45,643 nt of DNA from an uncultured beta proteobacterium (lineage in GTDB: Bacteria; Pseudomonadota; Gammaproteobacteria; Burkholderiales; Burkholderiaceae_C), in contig CAIKVZ010000013.1 of the NCBI GenBank assembly GCA_903830985.1, positions 1-45,643 of the forward strand, written 5' to 3'. Below, piece by piece: positions 33,016 to 41,969 of this stretch. How positions within the stretch are numbered: position 1 is the first letter of the stretch; the number at the start of each line of letters is the position of its first letter. The notes below the pieces were generated by a model. It was not told the origin of the DNA. It worked only from the letters and a program-made list of their open reading frames with translations, and did not search any database. A program made the position numbers and the translations under genes.

Positions 33016-33746
33016 GCCGCTACCACCGCAGCGCCGCCGCCCGTGCCATCCAGCTGCCCGTGCCAGCGCCGCAGCAGCGCCACGCCGGCGTTGAGCAACA
33101 GCACCACGCCCAGCAAAATCAAGCCCAGCGCCAGCGCCAGCGGCAAATCGCCCTTGCTGGTTTCCAGCGCAATCGCCGTGGTCATGACGCGGGTAAAGCC
33201 GTCGATGTTGCCGCCCACAATCATCACCGCACCGACCTCCGAGATGGCGCGGCCAAACGCCGCCATCAGCACCGTGAGCAAGGTGTAGCGCTCGTCCCAG
33301 CCCAGCAGCAGGCTGCGCAGCAAGGGGCCGGCCCCCAGCGAGCGCAGTTGCTCACCATGGGAGCGCTCGGCGTCGTCCACGATCTGACGCGTCAGCGCCG
33401 TCACCACCGGCAGCACGAGCACGGCCTGCGCCAGCACCATGGCCTTGAAGCTGAACAGCCAGCCCAGCCAGCCCAGCGGGCCGGTGCGCGACAACAGCAG
33501 GTAGACCAGCAGGCCCACCACCACCGACGGCAGGGCCAGCAGCGTATTGAGCAGCGTGAGCACCAGGCCACGCCCGCGAAACCGTGCCACGCCCAGCCAG
33601 GCGCCCAGCACCAGCCCCAGGCCGCAGGCCAGGGCGCAGGCGACGGTGCTGACCGCCAGCGAGCGCGCGACGATGGACAGCAGCAGCGGATCGAACGAGG
33701 TGATGAGCGCCAGCGCCGTGCTGGCGCTGTCAAAAAAAGTATTCAT
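33012..33746 (-). CDS. tupB: tungstate ABC transporter permease
   Basis: A 244-residue permease with five to six helices. The TupB-typical docking region RAISEVGAVMIVGGNIDGFT is clear, and LRSLGAGPLLRSLLLG precedes it. It is the first gene of tupBCA and is transcribed divergently from the ModE-type regulator, 84 bp away. Confidence 0.92.
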   Translation of the reverse strand: MNTFFDSASTALALITSFDPLLLSIVARSLAVSTVACALACGLGLVLGAWLGVARFRGRGLVLTLLNTLLALPSVVVGLLVYLLLSRTGPLGWLGWLFSFKAMVLAQAVLVLPVVTALTRQIVDDAERSHGEQLRSLGAGPLLRSLLLGWDERYTLLTVLMAAFGRAISEVGAVMIVGGNIDGFTRVMTTAIALETSKGDLPLALALGLILLGVVLLLNAGVALLRRWHGQLDGTGGGAAVVAA

Positions 33747-33800
33747 GGGCGTGGTCGATGTTAGCCGCAGCCCAGACCATTCTCACTAATGGGATGCGAG

Positions 33801-33820
33801 CTATGCACAGGCTTGCATAG
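33801..33820. promoter_or_regulatory. perfect palindrome in the tupB/regulator promoter region, candidate operator
   Basis: CTATGCA (33801-33807) and TGCATAG (33814-33820) are exact inverted repeats spaced by 6 bp. On the minus strand TGCATA could serve as a -35 with GAGAAT 17 bp downstream, so binding would affect tupB transcription. It is the only strong palindrome in the 84-bp divergent region, and is the natural site for the adjacent ModE-type regulator. Confidence 0.65.
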
Positions 33821-33830
33821 GTTGTGGCCA

Positions 33831-34949
33831 ATGCACTTGAGGCACACTCGTGCGGTGCAAAAAATTGAACTGTCTTACTCACTCGGGCCGCGTGGCCCGG
33901 ACGCGCTGATCCGCAACCCGCTGATGGACCTGTTGCACGCGGTGCGCTCGGCCGGCTCGATATCGGCCGCCGCCAAGGCGCTGGACTTGTCCTACCGCCA
34001 TGTCTGGGGCGAGTTGCGCCGCTGGGAGCAGTTGCTAGGACACTCGCTCATCATCTGGGACAAGGGCCAGGCCGCGCGGCTGAGCGAATTCGGCGACAAG
34101 CTGCTGTGGGCCGAACGTCAGGCTCAGGCGCGCCTGAGCCCGCAAATCCAGGCCTTGCAGGCCGATCTGGAGCGCGCCTTTGCTGTGGCCTTTGACGACT
34201 CGGCCCATGTGCTGACCTTCTACGCCAGCCACGACGACGCGCTGGTGGCGCTGCGCGAGCACGCCCAAAGCCTGGGGCAACTGCATCTGGACATCCGCAT
34301 GACGGGCAGCGTGGACGCGATCCGTGCGCTCAACGAGGGGCGCTGCCTGATGGCCGGCTTTCATACCCAGGAATCGCCCCGCCCCGGCTCGCTGGCCGAG
34401 CGCACCTACAAGCCGCTGCTCAGGCCCGGCCTGCACAAGATCATCGGCTTCGCGCGACGCTCCCAGGGATTGATGGTCGCCAAAGGAAATCCCTTGGGAC
34501 TGCACTCGCTGCAGGACCTGGTGCGAAGTCAAGCACGCTTCGTGAACCGCGCGCTGGGAACTGGAACGCGCGTGCTGCTCGAAGAATTGCTGACGCAGTG
34601 CCAACTGTCGCCCGAGCAGCTGCACGGCTATGGGCGCACGGAACCCTCACACGCGGCGGTGGCTCAGGCCGTGGCTTCGGGCCAGGCCGACGCGGGTCTG
34701 GGCATTGCGGCGGCGGCGGCGGCGCGCGGTCTGGACTTCGTGCCGCTGGTACAGGAACGCTATCACCTGGTGTGCCTGAAGTCGGCGCTGGAACAGCCCG
34801 CCACACTGGCCTTGCGCGAACTGCTGCGCAGTCCTGCCTGGCAGCAGCAACTCGGTGCCATTGCGGGCTACAGCCCGGCGCAATGCGGCGAGGTGCTGGC
34901 CATGCGCCAATTGCTGCCCTGGTGGGATTTCCGCAAGCCCAAGGCCTGA
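33831..34949 (+). CDS. ModE-type HTH fused to a periplasmic-binding-protein-like domain; oxyanion-responsive regulator
   Basis: A 372-residue protein. About residues 28-85 form a LysR/ModE-type winged helix (PLMDLLHAVRSAGSISAAAK, LSYRHVWGELRRWEQLLG). From about 130 to 355 is a PBP-like domain (LDIRMTGSVDAIRALNEGRC, VNRALGTGTRVLLEELL, YGRTEPSHAAVAQAVASGQA, DAGLGIAAAAAARGLDFVPL) as in PF12727, without a signal peptide, so it is cytoplasmic. It replaces the Mop domains of classical ModE as the likely ligand sensor. Divergence from tupBCA suggests control by tungstate or molybdate. The start could be ATG 33831, GTG 33855 (closer to the family's KIELSYSL) or ATG 33789. Confidence 0.85.
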   Translation: MHLRHTRAVQKIELSYSLGPRGPDALIRNPLMDLLHAVRSAGSISAAAKALDLSYRHVWGELRRWEQLLGHSLIIWDKGQAARLSEFGDKLLWAERQAQARLSPQIQALQADLERAFAVAFDDSAHVLTFYASHDDALVALREHAQSLGQLHLDIRMTGSVDAIRALNEGRCLMAGFHTQESPRPGSLAERTYKPLLRPGLHKIIGFARRSQGLMVAKGNPLGLHSLQDLVRSQARFVNRALGTGTRVLLEELLTQCQLSPEQLHGYGRTEPSHAAVAQAVASGQADAGLGIAAAAAARGLDFVPLVQERYHLVCLKSALEQPATLALRELLRSPAWQQQLGAIAGYSPAQCGEVLAMRQLLPWWDFRKPKA

Positions 34950-34970
34950 GCCAGGCGCTGCGCGCTGGTT

Positions 34971-35636
34971 TCAGCTCCAGAGGTCCAGCGGCGGCTCGTT
35001 GACGATGGCGCGCAGCAGGTCCGAGCGCGCGACAAAACCGGTCACGGCACCCCGCGCATCGACCACCGGCAAGCCGGGCAGCCCCGTGTCGAGCAGCACC
35101 CTGGCCACATGGCGGATATCGGCGTCAGATTGCACACTGGGAACCGGCGTCCACATCACGTCCTGCACGCGCTGCGCCAGCCAGGCATGCCAGGCCAAGG
35201 CGTGGGTATTGGGCCCAGGCAGGTGCTCGGGCCGCAGCAGTTCGGCGCGCAGCAGCATCCCCACCAACATGCCCTTGTCGTCCACCACCGGCGCCTGGCC
35301 GATGCCATGCTCCGAGAGTTGTTGCCAGCCGGCCAGCACGGTGGACTGCAGCGCCACGGTGATCACCTTGCTGCTCATCACGTCACGCACCCGGGTCAGC
35401 GCATGGCGCTGTGGGCTTGCACTCTGCACCTGCACGTAGGTGGCGATCGGACTGTGGGGTGCAGGCTCTGCGCCCGCGGCCCGACGCAGGTTGTCTCCGG
35501 TATCGCTGGCCGAGGGTTCACGCCCCACGGGCAGGACGGCGCGGCTGCGCGTCAGGGTGCTGACGCCACCGACCTGAAGCATCTGATCAAGCGGGCCATT
35601 GAACAAACGACCCATCACCCCATAAACAGAGAACAT
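34971..35636 (-). CDS. CBS-domain pair protein
   Basis: A 221-residue cytoplasmic protein with a non-conserved N-terminus and two CBS motifs at about 82-135 (VRDVMSSKVITVALQST, GIGQAPVVDDKGMLVGML) and 156-212 (RVQDVMWTPVPSVQSDADI, GLPGLPVVDARGAVTGFVAR). CBS pairs bind adenosine nucleotides and regulate partner activities; no partner domain is present. The AGGAGG ribosome binding site 8 nt before ATG 35636 supports the start. It ends 21 bp from the convergent regulator gene. Confidence 0.88.
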   Translation of the reverse strand: MFSVYGVMGRLFNGPLDQMLQVGGVSTLTRSRAVLPVGREPSASDTGDNLRRAAGAEPAPHSPIATYVQVQSASPQRHALTRVRDVMSSKVITVALQSTVLAGWQQLSEHGIGQAPVVDDKGMLVGMLLRAELLRPEHLPGPNTHALAWHAWLAQRVQDVMWTPVPSVQSDADIRHVARVLLDTGLPGLPVVDARGAVTGFVARSDLLRAIVNEPPLDLWS

Positions 35637-35685
35637 GGCGAGTCCCTCCTGCTGGATGCGGAGTGACTATACGCTGCGCTTGGCC

Positions 35686-35970
35686 TCAAACGCCCCAGAC
35701 CACGTCCTTGCCGGCCTGCAGGCTGACCCGCAACAGGTCAATGAAGGGACCGACATAGTGCAAAAAATCGGCGCCCTCGTCTTCCTGCGGTTTCAGCGCG
35801 GGCTGTGACGCCGTGGCCGCCTCCAGCACCGCAATGGCGGCCGGGATTTGCGCCAGCGTGATGATGCCCTGGGGCGCTGCCTCCTTGCCTATGAGCGCGA
35901 GCGTCTGGTCACCGTTGAAGGCTTGCATGATGACGTCGGCACCGGCTTGCGATTTGAATTTGTATAACAT
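35686..35970 (-). CDS. DUF1840 protein
   Basis: A 94-residue protein starting MLYKFKSQAGADVIM and containing NGDQTLALIGKEAAPQGI and a C-terminal GPFIDLLRVSLQAGKDVVWGV. These match DUF1840, a small family common in Burkholderiales with no known function. AAGGAG lies 9 nt before the ATG. It is followed by the CBS gene in the same direction. Confidence 0.85.
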   Translation of the reverse strand: MLYKFKSQAGADVIMQAFNGDQTLALIGKEAAPQGIITLAQIPAAIAVLEAATASQPALKPQEDEGADFLHYVGPFIDLLRVSLQAGKDVVWGV

Positions 35971-36009
35971 GCGGGTCGCTCCTTGGGTTCAATGTTAAAA
36001 ATAATATTT

Positions 36010-36028
36010 TTGACAAGCATAGCGTCAA
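36010..36028. promoter_or_regulatory. inverted repeat upstream of nemA and the DUF1840 gene
   Basis: TTGAC-N9-GTCAA lies in the 253-bp divergent region, next to a second small palindrome AAAAAT-AAT-ATTTTT (35997-36011). Either could be an operator for nemA (often controlled by a TetR-type repressor) or for the DUF1840 gene. No regulator gene is adjacent. Confidence 0.35.
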
Positions 36029-36223
36029 AGCGCAGCAACTTCTGTGCGATACAACACACAGCAAAGATTCCCCGGTCGTTGCGCAGTCGCGCCTTTTTTC
36101 CCGCGCCAGCGACCCCATGTGTGGAGGTGGGCGTGTGCAGGCCTGCCCAGGCATGTCACCTGCTTCGACCCAATTCGACCCTGCAGCCGATTTCAAAAAC
36201 CGCCAACCCGCTGAAAGTACCTC

Positions 36224-37342
36224 ATGAACGCCAAGCAATCCACCCTGTTCGACCCGATCCAGGTCGGCACAATGCACCTCGCCAACCGCATCGTGATGGC
36301 CCCGCTGACGCGCAACCGCGCACCGGACGCCATTCCCACACCGCTCATGGCCACCTACTACACGCAGCGTGCCAGCGCGGGACTGCTGATCTCCGAGGCC
36401 ACGGCCATCAGCCAGCAGGGTCAGGGCTACTCGGATGTGCCGGGCCTGTACGGCACCGAACAACTCGACGGCTGGAAGCAGGTCACCAGCGCCGTGCACC
36501 AGGCAGGCGGCAAGATCGTGGTGCAACTCTGGCATGTGGGGCGCGTTTCGCACACCGACCTGCAGCCCGAAGGCGGTCAGCCCGTGGCACCTTCGGCCAT
36601 CACAGCCAAGACCAAGACCGTGCTCATCAAGGACGGCCAACCGGTGTTTGTCGACACCTCGGCACCGCGCGCCCTGCGCGCGCAGGAACTGCCCGGCATC
36701 GTGCACAGCTACCAGGCGGCGGCACGCAGCGCGGTCGAGACCGCCGGCTTTGACGGCGTCGAGGTCCACGCCGCCAACGGCTATCTGCTGGACCAGTTCC
36801 TGAGGAGCGGCTCGAACGAGCGCACTGACGATTACGGCGGCAGCATGGCCAACCGTGCGCGCCTGACGCTGGAAGTGGTGCGCGCGGTGACTGCCGCCGT
36901 AGCTGGCGGCCGCACCGGCATTCGACTGTCACCCGTGACGCCGGCGAACGACGCCTTTGACGCCGATCCGCAACCGCTTTTCGACTACCTGGTGCGCGAG
37001 CTCGCCGGCATGAACCTGGCCTATGTCCACATCATCGAAGGCGCCACTGGCGGCGCGCGCGAACTGCCCGACCGGCCTTTTGACTATGCCGCGCTGTGTC
37101 AGGCCTACCGCGAAGCCGGCGGCAAGGGCGCCTGGATGGTGAACAACGGACTGGACAAGGCCTTGGCCGAGGAAGCGCTGGCGCAAGGCGCCGACCTCGT
37201 GGCCTTTGGCCGCCCCTTCATCGCCAACCCGGACCTCGTGGAACGCCTGCGCCAGGGCGGCCCGTTCAATGAAGGCGACCACAACACTTACTACGGCGGC
37301 GGCGCCAAGGGCTATACGGACTACCCGACGCTGGCCGGCTAA
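36224..37342 (+). CDS. nemA: ene-reductase of the Old Yellow Enzyme family (N-ethylmaleimide reductase type)
   Basis: A 372-residue FMN-dependent, NAD(P)H-using reductase of activated C=C bonds. It has IVMAPLTRNRA (FMN contact), QLWHVGRVSH, the substrate-binding pair in VHAANGYLLDQFL (H182, N185, with Y187 as proton donor), NERTDDYGGS, and the phosphate-binding LVAFGRPFIANPDLV. Length and motifs fit NemA-type alkene reductases used in electrophile detoxification. Its stop codon overlaps that of the convergent ABC1 kinase gene by 3 nt. Confidence 0.94.
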   Translation: MNAKQSTLFDPIQVGTMHLANRIVMAPLTRNRAPDAIPTPLMATYYTQRASAGLLISEATAISQQGQGYSDVPGLYGTEQLDGWKQVTSAVHQAGGKIVVQLWHVGRVSHTDLQPEGGQPVAPSAITAKTKTVLIKDGQPVFVDTSAPRALRAQELPGIVHSYQAAARSAVETAGFDGVEVHAANGYLLDQFLRSGSNERTDDYGGSMANRARLTLEVVRAVTAAVAGGRTGIRLSPVTPANDAFDADPQPLFDYLVRELAGMNLAYVHIIEGATGGARELPDRPFDYAALCQAYREAGGKGAWMVNNGLDKALAEEALAQGADLVAFGRPFIANPDLVERLRQGGPFNEGDHNTYYGGGAKGYTDYPTLAG

Positions 37343-38715
37343 TCCGAGCCGCCCTGGCCGCGCTTGGCGGGTGGGGCGTGGGCACCCATGAAGTCCTGCA
37401 CCAGTTGGTTCAGGTTCACCCTGGCCTGCAGTCTTGCAGCCAGCAGGTACAGGCCGCCGAGCTTGCGCTGCAGGAACAGCACGTTGGCCGGGGGCACATG
37501 CCAGAAAGCCCGGTCCAGGCCCAGCGCCAGACCGGCGTCACGCAGGCGCGCCGGCAGGTCCGATGCGGCAAAGTCGTAGTCGCCGTCCCAGCGAAAGGGC
37601 TCACACGCCATGGCCATCATGTCGAGCACCGCCTCGCGGTGGCGCTGCTGCGTGCTGTCGCCGAAGTAGCCAATGGCGCTGGCGGCGCGGTCCATGCCGT
37701 CACGGTCGCCGAGCAGGGCGCTGCGCAGCAACAGCCGGTAGCCTTTGACCATGCCGACCGAGTAGGACCGGGTGGCGCCAAAGTCCAGCAGGATCAGTTG
37801 CTGCGAGTCCACGTCAAAGCGGTAATTGGCAAAGTTGGGATCGGTCTGCACCAGACGGAATTCGAACAGTTCGCGCAGCAGCAATTGCAGCAACAGCCGC
37901 ACCAGCCGGTCGCGCTGCGCCTGCGGCAGTTGCTGCAGCGACTCCACAGGCACACCGCCGACCAGTGACATGGCCAGCACGCTGTGGGTTGTCAGATCGG
38001 GCTGCAGTTGCGGCAAGGTGAACTCGGGAGCGTCGGCCAGCAGTTCGGCAAAGCGCTGCAGATAGCCGCCCTCGCGCAGGTAATCGGCTTCGTCGTGCAG
38101 TTCGCGTTTGGCTTCTTCCAGCAGCGGCCCGATGTCCAGTCCCTTGGGCAACAGGCCGGAGATGCGCAACAGGCTGGCGACGTTGTCCACATCGCTGGCT
38201 ATGCTGGCGCGCACCCCGGGGTACTGGATCTTGATCGCCAGCCGGCGCCCGTCAAGGGTTTGCGCCTCATGGACCTGGCCGATCGAGGCCGCGGCCAACG
38301 GGGCCCAGGAAAAATGCTTGAAACGTTTTTCCCAGCCCGGGCCCCAGTTGGCATCGAGCACGCCGAGCACCTGGCTCTTCGGCATGGCTCTGGCCTGGGA
38401 GCGCAGCCGCGCCAGGATCTCGGCCAGCTCGGGTGGCAGCAGATCGCCGGCGTCCATGGACAGCAATTGGCCGACCTTCATGGCGGCACCGCGCATCTGG
38501 GCCAGTTGGTGCGCAACCCGTCGCGCGTTCGTGGGGGTGAGCAGCATGTCGCTGATGCGCGGGCGCTTGCCCTGTGCCAACTGGCGCGCGCCTTCGGCCA
38601 GCATGCCGCCGGCGACACCGGTGGCCAGCCAGCCCATGCGGGCCAGCCGGGACAGCCGGCCTGCGGGGACAGCCGAGGTCAAAGTCGTCGGGTCGGCTTC
38701 ACGGCCATCGGTCAT
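37339..38715 (-). CDS. ABC1/COQ8-like atypical kinase (AarF/UbiB superfamily)
   Basis: A 458-residue protein kinase-like ATPase. Motifs in order are KVGQ (80-83), AAASIGQVH (141-149), the ATP Lys in AIKIQYPGV (K162), LRELFEFRLVQTDPNFANY (QTDPN at 290-294) and LLDFGATR (DFG at 311-313). The KxGQ and AAAS motifs define the ABC1 family needed for ubiquinone synthesis. The QTDPN and FGATR forms resemble mitochondrial COQ8/ADCK3 more than the QTDPHPGN of ordinary UbiB, and I see no C-terminal membrane helices. It lies 10 bp after dxs, so it is probably in the isoprenoid operon. ATG 38715 is the start; upstream in-frame codons overlap dxs. Confidence 0.88.
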   Translation of the reverse strand: MTDGREADPTTLTSAVPAGRLSRLARMGWLATGVAGGMLAEGARQLAQGKRPRISDMLLTPTNARRVAHQLAQMRGAAMKVGQLLSMDAGDLLPPELAEILARLRSQARAMPKSQVLGVLDANWGPGWEKRFKHFSWAPLAAASIGQVHEAQTLDGRRLAIKIQYPGVRASIASDVDNVASLLRISGLLPKGLDIGPLLEEAKRELHDEADYLREGGYLQRFAELLADAPEFTLPQLQPDLTTHSVLAMSLVGGVPVESLQQLPQAQRDRLVRLLLQLLLRELFEFRLVQTDPNFANYRFDVDSQQLILLDFGATRSYSVGMVKGYRLLLRSALLGDRDGMDRAASAIGYFGDSTQQRHREAVLDMMAMACEPFRWDGDYDFAASDLPARLRDAGLALGLDRAFWHVPPANVLFLQRKLGGLYLLAARLQARVNLNQLVQDFMGAHAPPAKRGQGGSD

Positions 38716-38725
38716 GGCCAGTGCT

Positions 38726-40588
38726 TCAAGCCTGGGACGGAAAACGTTGCCGGATCGAGGCTTCAATACCGGGCGCGTCCAGACCCAGTTGCACGAGCAA
38801 CTGCGCCGGGTCACCGTGTTCGATGAATCGGTCCGGGAAGCCCAGTTGCAACAGGGGCCGCAGCACGCCGGCGTGGTTCAGGGCTTCGGCCACGGCACTG
38901 CCTGCACCGCCCATGATGGCGCCGTCTTCCACGCTCACCAGCGAGTCGTGGCGTGCCGCCACCTGCAACAGCAATTCGACATCCAGCGGCTTGGCCCAAC
39001 GCATGTTGACCACGGTGGCATTGAGCTTTTCTGCCGCGGCCATGGCCGGATACAGCAGCGTGCCAAAGGCCAGGATCGCCATGCCCTGCCCTTCACGCCG
39101 GATTTCGCCCTTGGCAAAGGGCAACGGCTCCAGCCCCGTGCCCACCGCCACACCGGCGCCGGCGCCACGCGGATAGCGCACCGCCACCGGATGCGACTGC
39201 GCGAACGCCGTGCTCAGCAGTTGCCGGCATTCGTTCTCGTCGGCCGGGCAGGCCACGCTGACATTCGGAATGCAGCGCATGAAGGGAATGTCGTAAGCCC
39301 CGGCATGTGTGGCACCGTCGGCGCCGACCAGGCCGGCCCGGTCCAGCGCGAACACCACCGGCAGGTTCTGAATCGCCACATCGTGGATCAGCTGGTCGTA
39401 AGCGCGCTGCAGGAAGGTCGAATAGATCGCCACCACCGGTTTCAGGCCCTCGCAGGCCAGCCCCGCAGCGAAGGTCACGGCGTGCTGTTCGGCAATGCCC
39501 ACGTCGAAGTAGCGCCCGGGATAACGGCGCTCGAACTCCACCATGCCGGAGCCTTCGCGCATCGCCGGCGTGATGCCGATGAGACGCTGATCCTGCTGCG
39601 CCATGTCGCACAGCCACTGGCCGAACACCTGGGTGAAGGTGGTCTTGGATTGCGTGGCTGCCTTGAGCCCCACCATGGGGTCGAACTTGCCAGGGCCGTG
39701 GTAGGCCACAGGGTCGGCCTCGGCCAAGTGATAGCCCTGACCCTTTTTCGTCACCACGTGCAGGAACTGCGGGCCCGAATGGTGGGCCATCAAGTGCTTG
39801 ATGTTTTCCAGCGTGGGGATGAGCGAGTCCAGGTCGTGCCCGTCGATCGGACCGATGTAGTTGAAGCCGAACTTCTCGAACAGCGTTGCCGGCACCACCA
39901 TGCCCTTGGCCTGCTGCTCTATGCGCTTGGCCAGTTCGAACAGCGGCGGCGCGCCCTTAAGCACCTGCTTGCCGACGTTCTTGGCGGCAGCGTAGAACTG
40001 CCCGCTCATGAGTTGCGCCAGATAGCGGTTCAGCGCGCCCACCGGCGGGCTGATGCTCATGTCGTTGTCGTTCAGGATCACCAGCAGCTGGCAGTCGGCC
40101 ACGCCGGCGTTGTTCAGCGCCTCAAAGGCCATGCCGGCGGTGAGCGCGCCGTCGCCGATGATGGCCACCGCGTTGCGGTTCTCGCCCTTTTGCCGGGCCG
40201 CAATGGCCATGCCCAGCGCCGCAGAGATGGAGGTGCTGGAATGCGCCGTGCCAAAGGTGTCGTACTCGCTCTCGCCGCGTTGCGGGAAGCCGCTCAGGCC
40301 GCCTTGCTGGCGCAGCGAGGCCATGCGCTGGCGCCGCCCCGTGAGGATCTTGTGCGGATAGGTCTGATGACCCACGTCCCACACCAACCAGTCATACGGG
40401 GTGTTGAACACCGCATGCAGCGCCACCGTGAGTTCTACCGTGCCCAGATTCGAGCTCAAGTGGCCGCCGGTTTTGGCGACGCTCTCCAGCAGGAAGCTGC
40501 GCAGTTCGTCGGCCAGCGAGCGGAGTTGCGTGCGCGGCAAGCGGCGCAGGTCCGCGGGTTCGTTGATGGTTGAGAGCAGGGAGTTCAT
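38726..40588 (-). CDS. dxs: 1-deoxy-D-xylulose-5-phosphate synthase
   Basis: A 620-residue thiamine-diphosphate enzyme that condenses pyruvate and glyceraldehyde 3-phosphate, the first step of the MEP isoprenoid pathway. Motifs are [17 protein letters not shown], the TPP motif [18 protein letters not shown], the middle pyrimidine-binding domain ([20 protein letters not shown]) and the C-terminal transketolase domain. ATG 40588 begins the family-like [17 protein letters not shown]; the upstream extension is non-coding. The gap to ispA is 2 nt. Confidence 0.97.
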   Translation of the reverse strand: MNSLLSTINEPADLRRLPRTQLRSLADELRSFLLESVAKTGGHLSSNLGTVELTVALHAVFNTPYDWLVWDVGHQTYPHKILTGRRQRMASLRQQGGLSGFPQRGESEYDTFGTAHSSTSISAALGMAIAARQKGENRNAVAIIGDGALTAGMAFEALNNAGVADCQLLVILNDNDMSISPPVGALNRYLAQLMSGQFYAAAKNVGKQVLKGAPPLFELAKRIEQQAKGMVVPATLFEKFGFNYIGPIDGHDLDSLIPTLENIKHLMAHHSGPQFLHVVTKKGQGYHLAEADPVAYHGPGKFDPMVGLKAATQSKTTFTQVFGQWLCDMAQQDQRLIGITPAMREGSGMVEFERRYPGRYFDVGIAEQHAVTFAAGLACEGLKPVVAIYSTFLQRAYDQLIHDVAIQNLPVVFALDRAGLVGADGATHAGAYDIPFMRCIPNVSVACPADENECRQLLSTAFAQSHPVAVRYPRGAGAGVAVGTGLEPLPFAKGEIRREGQGMAILAFGTLLYPAMAAAEKLNATVVNMRWAKPLDVELLLQVAARHDSLVSVEDGAIMGGAGSAVAEALNHAGVLRPLLQLGFPDRFIEHGDPAQLLVQLGLDAPGIEASIRQRFPSQA

Positions 40589-40590
40589 TG

Positions 40591-41490
40591 TTATTTTTCG
40601 CGGTTCACCACCATGTCGGCCAGGGCCACAAGCGAGTGCGTTTGCGTCAGTCCGCTGCGCTGCAGCGCCTGCAAGGCCTGGTCCAGCAGTTCCTGCGCAT
40701 AGACGCGCGCAGGCTCGAGTCCGAGCAGCGAAACATAGGTGGGTTTGTCGTTGGCCGCGTCCTTGCCGGCGGTCTTGCCCAGCGTGGCGGAATCGGCCGT
40801 CACGTCCAGAATATCGTCCACCACCTGAAACGCCAGGCCCAGGGCTGCGCCGTAGTCGGCGAGTGCGGACTGGACGCTGGCCTGAACCGGTGCGCAGGCC
40901 GCACCCATGAGGACGCTGGCCTGCAGCAGGGCGCCGGTCTTGAGGCGGTGCATGGTTTGCAACTGGTCCCGGCTGAGCGCACAGCCCACGCTGGCCAGAT
41001 CGATGGCCTGACCGCCGGCCATGCCCTGCGAACCCGCGGCGCAGGCCAGCAGGCGGCACAGGCGCGCGGCCATGCCGTCGGGCACGCTGCCGTCATCGGG
41101 CACGAGCAACTCGAACGCCAGTGCCTGCAAGGCGTCGCCGGCCAACAGCGCCATGGCCGGACCAAACTGCACGTGCACCGTGGGCTTGCCGCGGCGCAGC
41201 ACGTCATCGTCCATGCAGGGCATGTCGTCGTGCACCAGCGAGTAGGCGTGAATCAGTTCCACCGCACAGGCCGCGCGCAGCGCAGCACCGGCATTGCCCT
41301 GGACCGCTTCGCAGGCGGCCAGCACCAGCAAGGGACGCAGGCGCTTGCCGCCATCGAGTACAGCGTAGCGCATGGCGTCTCCCAGTCCGGCCGGCGCCTC
41401 GGGCTCGACCCAGCGGTCCAACGAGCGCTCGACCGTGGCCAGATGCTGCGAGCTCCAAGACGTCAGGTCAAAAACGGCTGTCTGCGTCAC
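40591..41490 (-). CDS. ispA: (2E,6E)-farnesyl diphosphate synthase
   Basis: A 299-residue trans-prenyltransferase that builds farnesyl diphosphate from IPP and DMAPP. The first Asp-rich motif is DDMPCMDDD (about 88-96) and the second is DDILD (225-229); GGKRLRP binds IPP. The GTG at 41490 overlaps the xseB stop (GTGA), which supports it over the GTG at 41502. It lies between xseB and dxs, the common proteobacterial order. Confidence 0.95.
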   Translation of the reverse strand: MTQTAVFDLTSWSSQHLATVERSLDRWVEPEAPAGLGDAMRYAVLDGGKRLRPLLVLAACEAVQGNAGAALRAACAVELIHAYSLVHDDMPCMDDDVLRRGKPTVHVQFGPAMALLAGDALQALAFELLVPDDGSVPDGMAARLCRLLACAAGSQGMAGGQAIDLASVGCALSRDQLQTMHRLKTGALLQASVLMGAACAPVQASVQSALADYGAALGLAFQVVDDILDVTADSATLGKTAGKDAANDKPTYVSLLGLEPARVYAQELLDQALQALQRSGLTQTHSLVALADMVVNREK

Positions 41491-41741
41491 TCTTGCGCCC
41501 ACGGTTTGAGGCCGGATTCGTCAAGCACCTTGATCTGGTCCTCCACGGCCTGCAGGCGGTCTTTGCAAAAGGCCAACAGCTGCGCGCCACGCTGGTAGCC
41601 GGCAAGCAACTGCTCCAAAGGCAATTGGCCGGACTCGAGCTGGGCCACGAGTTGCTCCAGTTCCTGGAGCGCGGCTTCATAGCTGGCAGGGGGCGCAGCA
41701 GCATCCGTTCGGGCGGCAGTGGGGGCATGGGCTCGGGGCAT
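41487..41741 (-). CDS. xseB: exodeoxyribonuclease VII small subunit
   Basis: An 84-residue helical protein with the XseB core [38 protein letters not shown] and [15 protein letters not shown]. It pairs with XseA, encoded elsewhere, to form ExoVII. The ATG at 41741 gives an N-terminal Ala-rich extension before the core; an upstream start at 41789 is unlikely. It is the first gene of the xseB-ispA-dxs operon. Confidence 0.93.
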   Translation of the reverse strand: MPRAHAPTAARTDAAAPPASYEAALQELEQLVAQLESGQLPLEQLLAGYQRGAQLLAFCKDRLQAVEDQIKVLDESGLKPWAQE

Positions 41742-41867
41742 GAACAAGTGTTCCGAATAAAACCTCCATTTTAGGCGCTGAGGCCCCATGGCAGCCCTGG
41801 CACAGGCCCCGATACCCCGCTTCAGTCCATGTTAGGGGTCACGGGCGCAGGCATCCCGCAGCGAGGT

Positions 41868-41951
41868 TACAATCCCCCACCCCCGAGTCCGATCCTCGGG
41901 GTTCCTTTTTCCCGCGCGATAAGCGCCTACCTGCCCCTTCATAGGGGGAGT
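41868..41951 (+). promoter_or_regulatory. leader of the Rieske oxygenase gene with two hairpins
   Basis: TACAAT (41868-41873) is a good -10 element, without a clear -35. Just downstream is a perfect 7-bp stem CCCCGAG/CTCGGGG (41881-41887 and 41895-41901) followed by TTCCTTTTT, which resembles a terminator or attenuator. A second small hairpin, CCCCT-TCAT-AGGGG, lies at about 41935-41947, before the gene at 41970. The first could instead end transcription entering from the left. Confidence 0.45.
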
Positions 41952-41969
41952 CTCTAGGTCAAGACAATC

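Noticed and set aside
36001-36030. TTGACA at 36010 as a promoter for nemA
   Set aside because: No acceptable -10 hexamer lies 15-19 bp downstream, so I kept only the palindrome observation.
38108-40573. An 821-codon plus-strand open frame opposite dxs and the ABC1 kinase
   Set aside because: It spans two intact minus-strand genes in antisense, shows no family motif, and has the biased composition of a shadow frame.
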